Assembly: GCA_026398535.1 (NCBI GenBank)
Contig: JAPLSQ010000012.1
Coordinates: forward strand, 29,393-93,392
Direction: 5' to 3'
DNA: 64,000 nt
DNA from: Candidatus Sumerlaeota bacterium
GTDB lineage: Bacteria > Sumerlaeota > Sumerlaeia > Sumerlaeales > Sumerlaeaceae
Part shown: piece by piece, positions 1 through 8,929 of the stretch
Layout: every line of letters begins with the position of its first letter
How positions within the stretch are numbered: the stretch's first letter is position 1
The notes under the pieces: generated by a model
Database searches by the model: none
Seen by the model: the letters and a program-made list of their open reading frames with translations, nothing else
What the model was told of the DNA's origin: nothing
Position numbers and translations under genes: made by a program

Positions 1-767
1 GTCGGGCGCGGCCTGATGGACAGAATTTGACCGATCGTATGGCCGGTGACAATCGAATTGGCGGCTTCGGCAACAAAACACCGTTCCGCCAGGTCATGCT
101 CACGCAGAACTTGGTGGAACCCTTCGAAGCGTTCAATGTTTTCGGATTTGTGGGTGCTCTTATGATGCCGCAATTCGTCCTGGCCGCAGGTGAGGTAGAC
201 GAAATCGCGGTGTCCCAGATCGATCAGATACTTGGCGGCCAGCTGGCCGCCAAGCACGTTGTCCACCTTGACGAATGGCGCCTTCACGCCGGCTTTGGGA
301 TTTCCGATCATGACAAGCGGCATGCCCAGATTCTGTGCCTCGCGGTATGCCTGGCGGTTGACCGCCCCGGCGGATATGGGGGTGATGATAATGCCCTCGG
401 CCAGTTTGTCGGCCAGGATTTTCAGGTGGCGTTTTTCGTCGATCGGATCAAGGCTGGAATTGCCAAGGATGATGCTGTAGCCTCTCGGTTCGAGTTCCTC
501 CTGGACGCCGGCGATGATATCCACATAGAATGAATGCTGGATGTCGCGCAGCACGAGGCCGATCATGCTGTTGCCGCGGCTCACGAGCGCGCGCGCCATG
601 ATGTTCGGGCGGTATTTGAGTTTGCGCGCCTGCTGCTGAACTTTCCTGATAGTTTTCTCGTTGAAAAGCGGGTCGCCACGCAGTATGCGCGAGACGGACG
701 TGAAGGACATGCCCACTTCCCGTGCGATGTCCTTGAGTGTGGTGCGGCGGGTTCCGGGATTTTTCAC
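1..767 (-). CDS. LacI-family transcriptional regulator (3' end cut by window edge)
   Basis: Reading leftward from a GTG at 767, the protein opens with a LacI-type helix-turn-helix (residues about 8-30, TTLKDIAREVGMSFTSVSRI) and the hinge region RPNIMARALVSRGNSMIG. A periplasmic-binding-protein-like effector domain follows, with the typical IGLVLRDIQHSFYVDIIAGV strand-helix. About 255 codons are visible; the family is usually 330-350 residues, so the C-terminal quarter lies outside the window. The frame is open from the in-frame stop at 849-851, and GTG at 767 is the start closest to the HTH. It is divergent from the secreted-protein gene at 1096 and separated from it by tandem LacI-style operators, so it probably represses that locus and itself. 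The effector is unknown but is likely a sugar, judging from the neighbouring genes. Confidence 0.9.
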   Translation of the reverse strand, partial: MKNPGTRRTTLKDIAREVGMSFTSVSRILRGDPLFNEKTIRKVQQQARKLKYRPNIMARALVSRGNSMIGLVLRDIQHSFYVDIIAGVQEELEPRGYSIILGNSSLDPIDEKRHLKILADKLAEGIIITPISAGAVNRQAYREAQNLGMPLVMIGNPKAGVKAPFVKVDNVLGGQLAAKYLIDLGHRDFVYLTCGQDELRHHKSTHKSENIERFEGFHQVLREHDLAERCFVAEAANSIVTGHTIGQILSIRPRP

Positions 768-1024
768 ACGAATTTGCCTGTGCTTTGGGAAAATGCTTAT
801 CTGCCGCGTAAAAGTGATGCTGAATGCGCGGTGAATCGTTGAGTGAATTTAAAAGCATTTCATAAAACATCCGGTCAATCGGCATTATTACGGTTTTTGA
901 ATGGCATGCGGCGATTGCGCTTGCATCGTTGTTTGACGCGCAATGACTTGCGCGGGCGTGACGCCTGGCGTTTTTCTGTCATGCCTCAGCCTGATGAAAA
1001 AATGACCGGGAGGTGATTTTATTC

Positions 1025-1088
1025 TTGACCGGGAAGGAATTAAAACGTTTTCATAGACGCATGAATTTAAAACGTTTTCAAAAAGGAG
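1025..1088 (+). promoter_or_regulatory. Tandem LacI-type operators, -35-like box and RBS before the 1096 gene
   Basis: Two copies of the perfect palindrome AAAACGTTTT lie at 1042-1051 and 1069-1078, each followed by CA and preceded by T, a typical LacI/CcpA-class operator core. The copies are 27 bp apart centre to centre. A -35-like TTGACC lies at 1025-1030, so the first operator would overlap the promoter; no good -10 box is visible. AGGAG at 1084-1088 is well placed for the ATG at 1096. The rest of the 768-1095 gap shows nothing I can assign; a possible 83-codon minus-strand frame there looks like chance. Confidence 0.75.
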
Positions 1089-1095
1089 CAGCGCC

Positions 1096-2181
1096 ATGCA
1101 AAGATCCTGGCTGTTATCAGCCTGTCTCGCCGTCGTCATAGCCGCCGCCGCGGCATCCGCGTTTGCCCAGAATTACGCGCTGGGCAAAAGCGTGACAGTC
1201 ACCCCCGAATTTCCCGCCGGCTACTGGGTCAATGGCGGAACTACTGAAATTCCGCATCTCCGCATGACCGACGGTCTGACATCAACCGGGGGGGATGATT
1301 GGAGCGTCATGGGCGCCTGGGATAACACTCTTATGGATCCCGTGGAAATCATCATCGACTTGGACACGGTGAAAACGGACATCGGCGCCGCGCAGGTCGA
1401 TAATGCTGTCAATCCATGGGGCATGAAGGCATGCAATGCCATCTCGATTTACGGCAGCATGGATGGAACAGCCTTCACCAAGTGGGGCAACCTGACAACC
1501 ACCAACACCGCGACCAACGCCAATTACGAATGGCGTTGTAGCGGCGTTGCGCGCTCCGCGCGCTATGTGAAATTTATTCTGAACTGGCCATACCCGGGCG
1601 CCGGGGCCGAAGGCATTTACGAGATCGCCGTCCATGGAGGCGGAACTCCCGGCCCTTATACGGACAATTACGCATGGGACATGACTGTTCAGGCAATCCC
1701 CGAATTCCCCGGCGATTACTGGGTCAACAGTTCGGTCGAGGCAGCCCACATGCGCATGACTGACGGCGCCACGGCTTCAACAGGGGAAGACTGGACAAAA
1801 ATGGCAGCTTATGACGCCGCGAATGCTGTTACACCCACGTATATCATCGTTGACATGCAAAGTGTGAAAACGGATATCGCATCCGTGAGGGTCGACAATC
1901 CGGTCAAACCCAGTTCCGGCCCGAAACCCTGTGATAGCATCACTGTATCGGGAAGCACTAACAACACGGATTACATGCCATGGGGCAGCTTGACAACAAC
2001 AGGCACGGGCAGCAATGACATGTATCCATGGATATGGAGCGGTGGCCCCGTGGAGGCAAGGTATGTGAAATTTGAATTCAACTGGCCCAATCCCGGTTCC
2101 GGGTCCCAGGCGTTTTACGAGGTTTATGTTTTCAGCACACAGAGAAATCCTTCGGGCGTGCCTGAATGGGGCTTATACTGA
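1096..2181 (+). CDS. Secreted two-repeat discoidin-like (carbohydrate-binding) protein ending in EWGLY
   Basis: This 361-residue protein has a clear Sec signal peptide (about residues 1-25, ending ASAFAQ). Two homologous beta-sandwich-type repeats follow, at about residues 27-185 and 193-350. Each starts with a NYA motif, carries W-N/S and M-T-D-G motifs and ends in ARYVKF-x-x-N-W-P. That layout resembles F5/8 type C (discoidin) domains, so carbohydrate or surface binding is the likely role. The last five residues are EWGLY, shared in pattern with four other exported proteins in this window. The start is fixed by an AGGAG ribosome-binding site 7 bases upstream. The gene sits behind two LacI operators and only 15 bp before a pseudopilin gene, so it probably heads an operon. 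No catalytic motif was seen. Confidence 0.8.
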   Translation: MQRSWLLSACLAVVIAAAAASAFAQNYALGKSVTVTPEFPAGYWVNGGTTEIPHLRMTDGLTSTGGDDWSVMGAWDNTLMDPVEIIIDLDTVKTDIGAAQVDNAVNPWGMKACNAISIYGSMDGTAFTKWGNLTTTNTATNANYEWRCSGVARSARYVKFILNWPYPGAGAEGIYEIAVHGGGTPGPYTDNYAWDMTVQAIPEFPGDYWVNSSVEAAHMRMTDGATASTGEDWTKMAAYDAANAVTPTYIIVDMQSVKTDIASVRVDNPVKPSSGPKPCDSITVSGSTNNTDYMPWGSLTTTGTGSNDMYPWIWSGGPVEARYVKFEFNWPNPGSGSQAFYEVYVFSTQRNPSGVPEWGLY

Positions 2182-2196
2182 TCAAGGCTGGAACAC

Positions 2197-2730
2197 ATGA
2201 AAAGTATACGGACAGGATTCACTCTCATCGAACTGCTCATTGTGGTGGCCATCATTGCCATACTGGCGGCCATCGCGGTGCCGAATTTCCTCGAGGCTCA
2301 AACAAGGTCCAAGGTGTCAAGGGTCAAGGCAGACATGAAGGCGCTTGCCACCTCCATCGAATCCTACCGCATCGACACCAACAAGTACCCGTGGCCGATT
2401 CATGATTATTGGGGTGTGCCGCCAGTGAGCCTCACCACCCCGATTGCGTACATGTCGTCGATCCCGAACGACCAGTTCGGATCGGACCTGTCCACTTTCC
2501 TCGGGCCAAACTACATGATGGTCACAAAAGTCTACAAACGGTTCTATTTTGGCCCGCAAGGATGGCCTCGCTGGGCATTGAATTATGAATGGTATGTGGA
2601 ATCCAAGGGGCCAGATTGCGACCTGTGGTGCGAGCCTTTGCGAGACCTTGAATATGACGACATCATCACCCAGTACGATCCCACGAACGGTACGATCAGC
2701 GATGGCAACATCTGGCGCACGGGACCCTGA
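2197..2730 (+). CDS. Pseudopilin-like protein (prepilin-type N-terminal methylation domain)
   Basis: The 177-residue product starts with a short basic leader, then the type IV prepilin cleavage/methylation motif G|FTLIELLIVVAIIAILAA, with Gly at -1 and Glu at +5. A conserved NFLEAQTRSKVSRVKADM helix follows. The globular C-terminal part is rich in Tyr and Trp and ends in the DPTNGTIS-x-G...GP pattern also seen in the protein at 15877-16410. Such proteins are cleaved by a PilD-type peptidase and assembled in the inner membrane as type II secretion pseudopili or type IV pili. The gene begins 15 bp after the EWGLY protein and ends 1 bp before the next start, which implies co-transcription. It is probably a locus-specific pseudopilin and not a major pilin; no assembly ATPase is nearby. 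Confidence 0.85.
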   Translation: MKSIRTGFTLIELLIVVAIIAILAAIAVPNFLEAQTRSKVSRVKADMKALATSIESYRIDTNKYPWPIHDYWGVPPVSLTTPIAYMSSIPNDQFGSDLSTFLGPNYMMVTKVYKRFYFGPQGWPRWALNYEWYVESKGPDCDLWCEPLRDLEYDDIITQYDPTNGTISDGNIWRTGP

Positions 2731-2731
2731 C

Positions 2732-4699
2732 TTGCCTCTATTGTCGCTGACATTCCTGTTCCGTTTTTGGCTTGTTCAATGCCTGATCATGTGCGCGGCA
2801 GCTGGTTTCGGCCGGCTGCCCGCTGGTCAGGCGGACTCCGGCGTGTCGCCGGCGTCCCCGGCCGGGAACAAGCGTGTTCTGACAAATTCTTCTCCCGCCG
2901 CGTTAAACGGGTGCTTCTACCAAATTTCCGGACGCGACTCTTGGAGCGCGGAACGTCTGGCAAGGGAATTGGGCTGGATGCGCGAGTTTGGCATAAACAC
3001 GATCATCCTCACTTCGATCGTTGTCGAGTCGACAGCATATTACCCTTCAATGCTTTCCGATCTTCAGTCAACCGGCTCTGATCCGCTTCGCAAGATTCTC
3101 TCCGAAGCGGACGCGCATGGCATGGACATCCATGTCATGGTCTATGACACCCAACACTGGACGACCACCTCGGTTGAATTCCATGACATGCTCACATCGA
3201 AGGTATGCGCAATTGCCACCGACCTTTATGATCAATATGGCCGTCATCCGTCGCTCAAGGGTTTCTATCTGATTCCTGAATTCTGGCATCCGGCTCCCGA
3301 ATCGCTCCGCCGTGTCTGGGTTGAACACTACCTTCGCACGGTCACGCGCCACATAAAATCGCTTGATGAGCGCCTGATGATCAGTTGCGCGCCATTTGCG
3401 GGCGTGGAATCGCGATATGACGCGGAGGCATTCGAGCAATTTTGGACGAGCCTGTTGCGCGATGCGCCCGGACTCGACACGCTCATTTTTCAGGATGGCA
3501 TTGGCGCCAATGAATACATCGACACCGACACAAAAGGCCGGTCCTTCGCCTATATTCATGATCTTTACGTCAGGATGCGCCGCGCCTGCGAGGCAACGAG
3601 CCGCACGCTGTGGGCCGACGTGGAGGCCTTTGAAGCGGTGGGATGCGGTTATCCGCCGCACATCAGCAGAATGGCGGACCAGCTTGCGGTGGTTGCGCCC
3701 CTCGCCGCGCGCAACATCGCTTTCGAATGGGCTTACCTCTCGCCCGGCAGCAGCACGGCCGCCGTGGAATTCCTTGCCAACTACAGGCGATATCTGGCCG
3801 GCCGGCCTCTTATTGAAAACGTTGCCAAAAACCGGCCGTATGCTTTTTCGTCTCCCCCCATGCCCGCTTATCCGGATGCCGGCATGAAACTGACCGACGG
3901 AGGGCGTGAAGGCGCGGAGCAGAAAAATTATGTTGGATGGGAGAACCAAAGCCGTGTTGAGGTGACAATTGAGCTTGGCAGAACCCGCCGCGGCCTTTGC
4001 GGTTTTGCCGCGTCGTTTCTTAATTCCGCCGCAATAAATTGCGCTGGCCCGGCCAGCCTCAGCGTTTCCATTTCCACTGATGGTTCGCGCTTTATTCCCA
4101 TCGGCCGGTTTCCGCCGCCTTTTTCTTGTGATGAGGGCGGCCCAAATGTGTATGAGATGAAAACCACCGCGCCCGCTGAAGCGCGGTATGTAAGATTCGA
4201 AGCGGAGGCGCGCCCGGGCGGCAGCCGGTTGCTGGCCGGTGAGATGGCTGTGTTTTCGGCAGTGCCCGAACATGTGTCGCGCGGCAAACGCTATGCATAT
4301 TCATGTGAGCCGTCCAGCCAGCATCCCGATGAGACATTCAAGCTGACCAACGGGGATGAATCTCCCCGCTGGTATGCGCAGGCGGGTTGGCAGGATTTGG
4401 CCGGCGATCTTGTGGTCACCATTGATCTCGAATCTGTTCACAAATTGACAACAGCACGCGCATCTTTTTTGAACAATGAAAGTCAGGGAGTCAAATTGCC
4501 CGATGCCGTAAAAGTGCAAACATCAATGGATGCGCACGCGTTTTCGCCGCTTGTGCAATTGGTGAACGAGTCAAGGCGTGACAACGCATGCAACGCATAC
4601 TCGGCAACGGCCGGCGCAAAGGCGCGATATGTCCGTTTTGTCATCAAGCCGTCCGCGGGTTGGCTGATGCTTAACGAGCTTACGGTGATCGCAGAATGA
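2732..4699 (+). CDS. Secreted DUF4434-type glycosidase-like protein with two C-terminal discoidin-like domains
   Basis: I start this at the TTG 2732, directly after the pseudopilin stop, because it gives a hydrophobic signal peptide; an ATG at 2789 would lose it. The product is about 655 residues. The N-terminal 350 residues match the DUF4434 TIM-barrel-like family (WMREFGINTIILTSIVV, then GFYLIPEFWHP and LWADVEAFEA). The two acidic motifs are conserved in the paralogues at 4725 and 21507 and are candidate catalytic residues. Two beta-rich domains follow, each ending in an ARYVRF motif, like the discoidin-like repeats of the protein at 1096. An exported glycan-active enzyme is likely, but the substrate is unknown and the family is uncharacterised biochemically as far as I know. 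Confidence 0.75.
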   Translation: MPLLSLTFLFRFWLVQCLIMCAAAGFGRLPAGQADSGVSPASPAGNKRVLTNSSPAALNGCFYQISGRDSWSAERLARELGWMREFGINTIILTSIVVESTAYYPSMLSDLQSTGSDPLRKILSEADAHGMDIHVMVYDTQHWTTTSVEFHDMLTSKVCAIATDLYDQYGRHPSLKGFYLIPEFWHPAPESLRRVWVEHYLRTVTRHIKSLDERLMISCAPFAGVESRYDAEAFEQFWTSLLRDAPGLDTLIFQDGIGANEYIDTDTKGRSFAYIHDLYVRMRRACEATSRTLWADVEAFEAVGCGYPPHISRMADQLAVVAPLAARNIAFEWAYLSPGSSTAAVEFLANYRRYLAGRPLIENVAKNRPYAFSSPPMPAYPDAGMKLTDGGREGAEQKNYVGWENQSRVEVTIELGRTRRGLCGFAASFLNSAAINCAGPASLSVSISTDGSRFIPIGRFPPPFSCDEGGPNVYEMKTTAPAEARYVRFEAEARPGGSRLLAGEMAVFSAVPEHVSRGKRYAYSCEPSSQHPDETFKLTNGDESPRWYAQAGWQDLAGDLVVTIDLESVHKLTTARASFLNNESQGVKLPDAVKVQTSMDAHAFSPLVQLVNESRRDNACNAYSATAGAKARYVRFVIKPSAGWLMLNELTVIAE

Positions 4700-4724
4700 C
4701 AATAATGAAAGGTGCTGATCTTAT

Positions 4725-5729
4725 ATGCTGAAACCAATCGAGGGAAGCTGGTTTGAATTCCAGCACACGGATGCCGAAGGGAAATATTACATTGCAGCGC
4801 TTGCTGGTTTCACCGCGCAACAATGGGAGACCAAAGTGCGGGAGGCGGCGGAAATCGGCATGCGCCATCTTGTCCTGATGAACGTGGCTATGCTGTTCAA
4901 ATCGTTTTACGACACTCCGCTGCTGCCCAGGTTCGGCATTGCTTGCGATGATCCCATCGAGGCGGTTCTCTCGGCGGCGGACCGGTATGGCATCAAGTTC
5001 TACATGCCCAACGACTACTTTGACGATTGCACAAATCATGGCCGGAACATCCTTGACGCTGACACACAGCGCAAACGGGCCCAATGCATGGAGGAGCTGG
5101 TTGCGCGTTACGGCCATCACCCCAGCTTTCACGGATGGTATTGGCCCATAGAGGCTTACCTGAAATCCGGTTATTCGGATGTTGTCCTGACTTATGTGAA
5201 CCAGTGCAGCCGCATCGCGCGCTCATTGACACCGGACGCCCCGATTCTTATCGCGCCCTATGGAACCGGCGTTGTTGTCGCCGATGACCATTATGTCGCC
5301 CAACTGGACAGGCTGGATGTCGACATCATTGCCTATCAGGATGAAATCGGTTGTCTGCGGCATGGCGTCGAGGACCTGCCGCGGTTTTACGAAGGCCTGC
5401 GGATCGCCCATGACAAGGCGCAGAGGGCGGCATTCTGGAGCGACATCGAAATATTCACCTTCGAGGGCAATGTGGGTGTGAGCGCGCTGTTGCCCGCGCC
5501 TTTCGACAGAGTGCGCAGGCAGATAGAGATCGCGTCGGATTATGCGGATGTCATCCTGATTTACCAGTTTCAGGGCATGATGAACAAACCGGGCTCACAG
5601 GCGTTTGCCGGGCATCCCGACTCAGAGATTCTTTATACAGACTATGAAAAGTGGCTCGATAAGCATTTCCCAAACCTGCCAACGGCTGAATCATGCGCTG
5701 ATGCCGTCACCAACCTTGCGGCATTTTAG
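4725..5729 (+). CDS. DUF4434-type glycosidase-like protein, no signal peptide
   Basis: This 334-residue protein lacks a signal peptide, unlike its upstream neighbour, so it probably acts in the cytoplasm on imported oligosaccharides. It is a single DUF4434-like barrel. The conserved motifs are RYGHHPSFHGWYWPIEAY (first acid) and AFWSDIEIFTFEG (second acid), at the same places as in the proteins at 2732 and 21507. The gene starts 25 bp after the previous stop and reads the same way, so it likely belongs to the same LacI-controlled operon. The catalytic assignment is inference from motif conservation among the three paralogues. Confidence 0.75.
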   Translation: MLKPIEGSWFEFQHTDAEGKYYIAALAGFTAQQWETKVREAAEIGMRHLVLMNVAMLFKSFYDTPLLPRFGIACDDPIEAVLSAADRYGIKFYMPNDYFDDCTNHGRNILDADTQRKRAQCMEELVARYGHHPSFHGWYWPIEAYLKSGYSDVVLTYVNQCSRIARSLTPDAPILIAPYGTGVVVADDHYVAQLDRLDVDIIAYQDEIGCLRHGVEDLPRFYEGLRIAHDKAQRAAFWSDIEIFTFEGNVGVSALLPAPFDRVRRQIEIASDYADVILIYQFQGMMNKPGSQAFAGHPDSEILYTDYEKWLDKHFPNLPTAESCADAVTNLAAF

Positions 5730-6142
5730 CCTTTCCGGGCGGATTGCTCTGGCAAGTTCTGCTATTCCCCTGCGACGGCTACCATTTCCTGGGTTTCCGC
5801 GCGGCCATAGTTCCGGCGGCGGGTCAGTGAGCGCTGGCCGGTTCATCCTGAACCGTTATAGCGTCATTTCAGGGTGCGCTCTGCCGGATGACATGAAAGC
5901 GGTCGGGTGTTGTTCTTTGCGTTCTTTGCGTCTTTGCGCGAGGTTATCTTTAATATGGCTTTTTCTCTCTATTGAAGGTAATGGGTGGAGGATCCGCTTA
6001 TCCATGCTTCAGCCTTGGCCAAGTGAGCCATGCTCGCGGCCCAAGCCCCCCGCCGCGCCGCGCAGGCTCCTGGTATGTTCGCGCGAGACGGATATGATCG
6101 GGCACGCTTTATTTTCTTGATCATGCGGATTGAATTCAAAGA
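5730..6142. other. 413-bp gap without a supportable gene
   Basis: Between the DUF4434 gene and pta there is no frame with coding character; an apparent 171-codon plus-strand frame starts inside the upstream gene and has no family resemblance. The gap holds copy A of a dispersed intergenic repeat (5899-5966). I found no tRNA-like cloverleaf and no strong terminator. Confidence 0.6.
5899..5966. repeat. Dispersed intergenic repeat, copy A
   Basis: A segment built on the heptamer-like unit TTCTTTGCG, repeated, followed by CTTTAATATGG and a T-rich tail. About 68 bp is nearly identical to 31473-31539, and the core recurs at 31593-31634. Both long copies follow the stop codon of a plus-strand gene. 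The heptamer core resembles intergenic repeats seen in many environmental genomes; its function is unknown. Confidence 0.7.
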
Positions 6143-7177
6143 ATGCCACCTATGAGCCAGGCAACCGATTTTATCCAACAACGCATTTTTAGTTTAGCTT
6201 CACAAAAGAAGTGCCGCATTGTTCTTCCCGAAGCGGGCGGCGATGCGCGCATGCTTCATGCGGCCGCGGCAGTCAAAGCAAAGGGATTCGTCGTGCCGGT
6301 TTTCGTTGGCGTCAAAGCCGCCATCGAAGCTTTTGCCGTGAAGGAAAAAGCCGATATTGGCGGGATCGAGATTATCGAACCCGGCGCCGATGACGCGCTT
6401 CTCGGCGCGATCGCCGATGAGTACCGGGCGCGGCGCGCCAAGGAGAATCTGACGCCAGAGCAGGCCCGAGCGCAGATGATGGACACGCAGTATTTTGCCG
6501 CGATGCTCGTCGCGCGCGGCGATGCCGACGGCATGACTTCCGGCGCCATCACGACCACGGGCGAGGTTCTGCGCGCAAGCATCAAGTGCATCGGCACACA
6601 ATCCGGCATCAAGACGGTGTCGAGCCATTTTCTAATGGCCGTCCCAGACTGCCCGATGGGCGAGAACGGCGTGCTGGTTTTCGCCGACTGCGCTGTCATG
6701 CCCGATCCGACAGCGGAGCAGCTCGCTGACATTGCGATTTCGACAGCGGATGTGGCCGGCAAGCTGCTGGGGATCGAACCGCGCGTGGCCATGCTCTCGT
6801 TTTCGACCAAGGGCAGCGCCCAGCATGCCCACGTCAGCAAGGTTGTCGAGGCCACGGAGTTCGTCAAGAAGAGGCGTCCTGAACTGCGGATCGACGGCGA
6901 GCTTCAGGCCGACGCGGCCTTGGTTGAGGCCATAGGGAAGCGCAAGTGCCCCGGGTCACCCATCGCGGGCCGGGCCAACATGCTGATCTTCCCCGACCTC
7001 GATGCCGGCAACATTGGCTACAAGCTTGTCCAGCGGCTGGCCAGGGCCGATGCCATCGGCCCGATCCTGCAGGGTCTGGCGAAGTCGGTCAACGACCTGT
7101 CGCGGGGCTGTTCGGTGAAGGATATCGAGGATGTCATCGCCGTCACCGCGGCCAAGGCCAACCTTTTGCGCGCCTGA
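6143..7177 (+). CDS. pta: Phosphate acetyl/butyryltransferase family protein (phosphotransacetylase)
   Basis: This 344-residue enzyme matches the PTA_PTB family over its full length: [17 protein letters not shown] at the N-terminus, [20 protein letters not shown] in the middle, then [14 protein letters not shown] and the C-terminal [20 protein letters not shown] motif. It would convert acetyl-CoA and phosphate to acetyl phosphate and CoA. It lacks the extra N-terminal domains of long Pta proteins. ATGs at 6143 and 6152 are both possible starts and neither has a strong ribosome-binding site. The window also encodes the unrelated phosphotransacylase PduL; together they suggest one cytosolic and one microcompartment enzyme. 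No acetate kinase gene is visible here. Confidence 0.93.
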   Translation: MPPMSQATDFIQQRIFSLASQKKCRIVLPEAGGDARMLHAAAAVKAKGFVVPVFVGVKAAIEAFAVKEKADIGGIEIIEPGADDALLGAIADEYRARRAKENLTPEQARAQMMDTQYFAAMLVARGDADGMTSGAITTTGEVLRASIKCIGTQSGIKTVSSHFLMAVPDCPMGENGVLVFADCAVMPDPTAEQLADIAISTADVAGKLLGIEPRVAMLSFSTKGSAQHAHVSKVVEATEFVKKRRPELRIDGELQADAALVEAIGKRKCPGSPIAGRANMLIFPDLDAGNIGYKLVQRLARADAIGPILQGLAKSVNDLSRGCSVKDIEDVIAVTAAKANLLRA

Positions 7178-7284
7178 TCTGACGCGGTCATCGCACGCCG
7201 GGGCACGGATGGGGGAGCGGCGCATCCGTTGCGTTCCGCTCCATTCCGGATCCGGGAAAATTTATGCGGGGGAATCTGTATCAA

Positions 7285-8751
7285 TCAGCGCCCGTTTTGC
7301 AGAGTCAGGGGCGCCTCGGTCACGCCGCCCGCGGTAACAGTCACGGCGGCGGCGGTTGCGCCTGAACTATCCGAGGCTCGAAGAGTCCGTTCGCCGGGTT
7401 TCATCCGGGCAAAGGCGTAGAAGCCTGTTCCGTCGGTGAGTGTTGATTGTCCTTCGAGTTCCACGCGCGCGCCGTCAACCCGTTTGCCGCGGCGGGTGAC
7501 GATCCCCTTGATGATCCCCTCGGATGGGCGCGTGAGCCATGGCGCATCAGGCGGCTTTGCGGCGCCGCTGAATAGGGATGAGCGGATGGCTTGGAAAAAC
7601 TGCATATCGGGCGCTTGCGGCGCTCCGCGGCGCGTCTCGGCGTAACAATAGGTTGACAGGCCGGCCAGACCGCGCATGCCGCTTGTTGCTTTTGCCTGCG
7701 CAAGAATGCCATCGAGCGAATTGAGTCCTTCGCCGTCGATGACATTGACGCCAAAACGTCCCGACTCGATCGCAGTCGCGGCGAGGAACCGCGCCCATTC
7801 GCGGTGGGCGCGCGACTCGCCCGCCACATGCTCGCGCTTGTAGTTCATGGGCAGCATGATGTCCATAAAACCAGCCTGGGCGATCGCGGGCCAGTCCTGC
7901 ATCACTGAGGCATAGGCGTCGGAGCGCTCAAACCCCTTGCTGATTTCGCCCCATGTGATGAGCGCCGCGGAAACCTTTATCTGCGGGCGCCACAAGCGCG
8001 CGTGGGCGCAGACTTTGCGCATGAGATTGGCAACCTGGCGGCGGCGGAAATCGCACCATTGCGGATCGCCCGGATCGGGCTTGCCCGCGCGCCCATAAAG
8101 CGCGTTGAAGCGCGCCACAGCCGCGGGATTATATCCCCACTGATTGCCCGGTCCCTTGCTTTCAGGATAACGGAAATAATCAAAGACGATGCCGTCGAGG
8201 TCATAATGCGAAAGCATGTCGCGGACAACATCAACTGTGTAGTCAATGACGGCCGGCACGCCGGGATCGAGGTAGAATCGTCCCGCGCTCTCGCCGCGGT
8301 CCTCCTTTGAGCCGTCGAACTTCTGGCTCAGCCACTCCGGATGGCGCTGAGAGACATGACGCGGGTTGCGCCATGTGTCGTCGTTGGGCATGCGGCATCG
8401 ATACGCCACAAGCCATGCGTGCACCTCGAGCGGCTGCTGGCCGGCCGATGCGCCGTGCGCGCGCCTGAGCAGATAGTCGAGCGGGTCGAATGACGGATCG
8501 AGCGACGCGTTCTTTGGCTCGACGCCCGAATTGTAAAACGCGTCGCATGCCTTGCGCATCTGGACGATGATGGCGTTGTAATTTCCCGTCCGCGCGGCGG
8601 CGAGCATCGTGTCAATTTCCGCCGGACTGCGCAGCCCCGGATGGAACACATCCACCCATAACATCCGGTATTCCGCGCGCCCCTGCGCCGAATCACACAT
8701 CGGCCAGGCGATCAGCAAAACAGCCAACAACAGGTGCTTTGACATCTGCAT
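7285..8751 (-). CDS. Secreted GHL10/DUF187-type glycoside hydrolase-like protein
   Basis: The 488-residue product has a signal peptide (about 1-24, ending DSAQG). A glycosyl-hydrolase-like 10 (DUF187, YngK-type) barrel follows: EYRMLWVDVFHPGLRSPAEI, NYNAIIVQMRKACDAFY, and YDLDGIVFDYFRYP, where the conserved acid of this family sits. Residues about 405-488 form a carboxypeptidase-regulatory-like beta domain (GIIKGIVTRRGKRVDGARVE). It is likely periplasmic or surface-exposed and acts on a glycan; some relatives bind peptidoglycan. It is convergent with pta and divergent from the GH5-like gene at 8930. The 107-bp gap to pta holds a GC-rich inverted repeat (7214-7220 with 7236-7242) without a T-run. 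Confidence 0.82.
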   Translation of the reverse strand: MQMSKHLLLAVLLIAWPMCDSAQGRAEYRMLWVDVFHPGLRSPAEIDTMLAAARTGNYNAIIVQMRKACDAFYNSGVEPKNASLDPSFDPLDYLLRRAHGASAGQQPLEVHAWLVAYRCRMPNDDTWRNPRHVSQRHPEWLSQKFDGSKEDRGESAGRFYLDPGVPAVIDYTVDVVRDMLSHYDLDGIVFDYFRYPESKGPGNQWGYNPAAVARFNALYGRAGKPDPGDPQWCDFRRRQVANLMRKVCAHARLWRPQIKVSAALITWGEISKGFERSDAYASVMQDWPAIAQAGFMDIMLPMNYKREHVAGESRAHREWARFLAATAIESGRFGVNVIDGEGLNSLDGILAQAKATSGMRGLAGLSTYCYAETRRGAPQAPDMQFFQAIRSSLFSGAAKPPDAPWLTRPSEGIIKGIVTRRGKRVDGARVELEGQSTLTDGTGFYAFARMKPGERTLRASDSSGATAAAVTVTAGGVTEAPLTLQNGR

Positions 8752-8929
8752 GTCTCCAATATTTCATCAGTCCGCGTTTATCAATCAGCGGGATGAACCC
8801 TGACGGCTCGGAAAAGGAATCGCAATCAGAACCTGTTTGGGCAAATCAGGGGGCGTTTTTCCCGGGGAGCATTCAGATGGCGCTTGCCGTCCGGTCTTGT
8901 TTCATGGTCTTGTTAACGCGACAAATATC

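Noticed and set aside
888..1139. 83-codon minus-strand frame in the LacI upstream region
   Set aside because: It runs through the operators and into the signal peptide of the 1096 gene, has no ribosome-binding site and no family resemblance.
5605..6120. 171-codon plus-strand frame before pta
   Set aside because: It starts inside the DUF4434 gene and is built partly from a dispersed repeat; no domain pattern.
7214..7242. Inverted repeat after pta as a terminator
   Set aside because: 7-bp stem with a long loop and no T-run on either strand.
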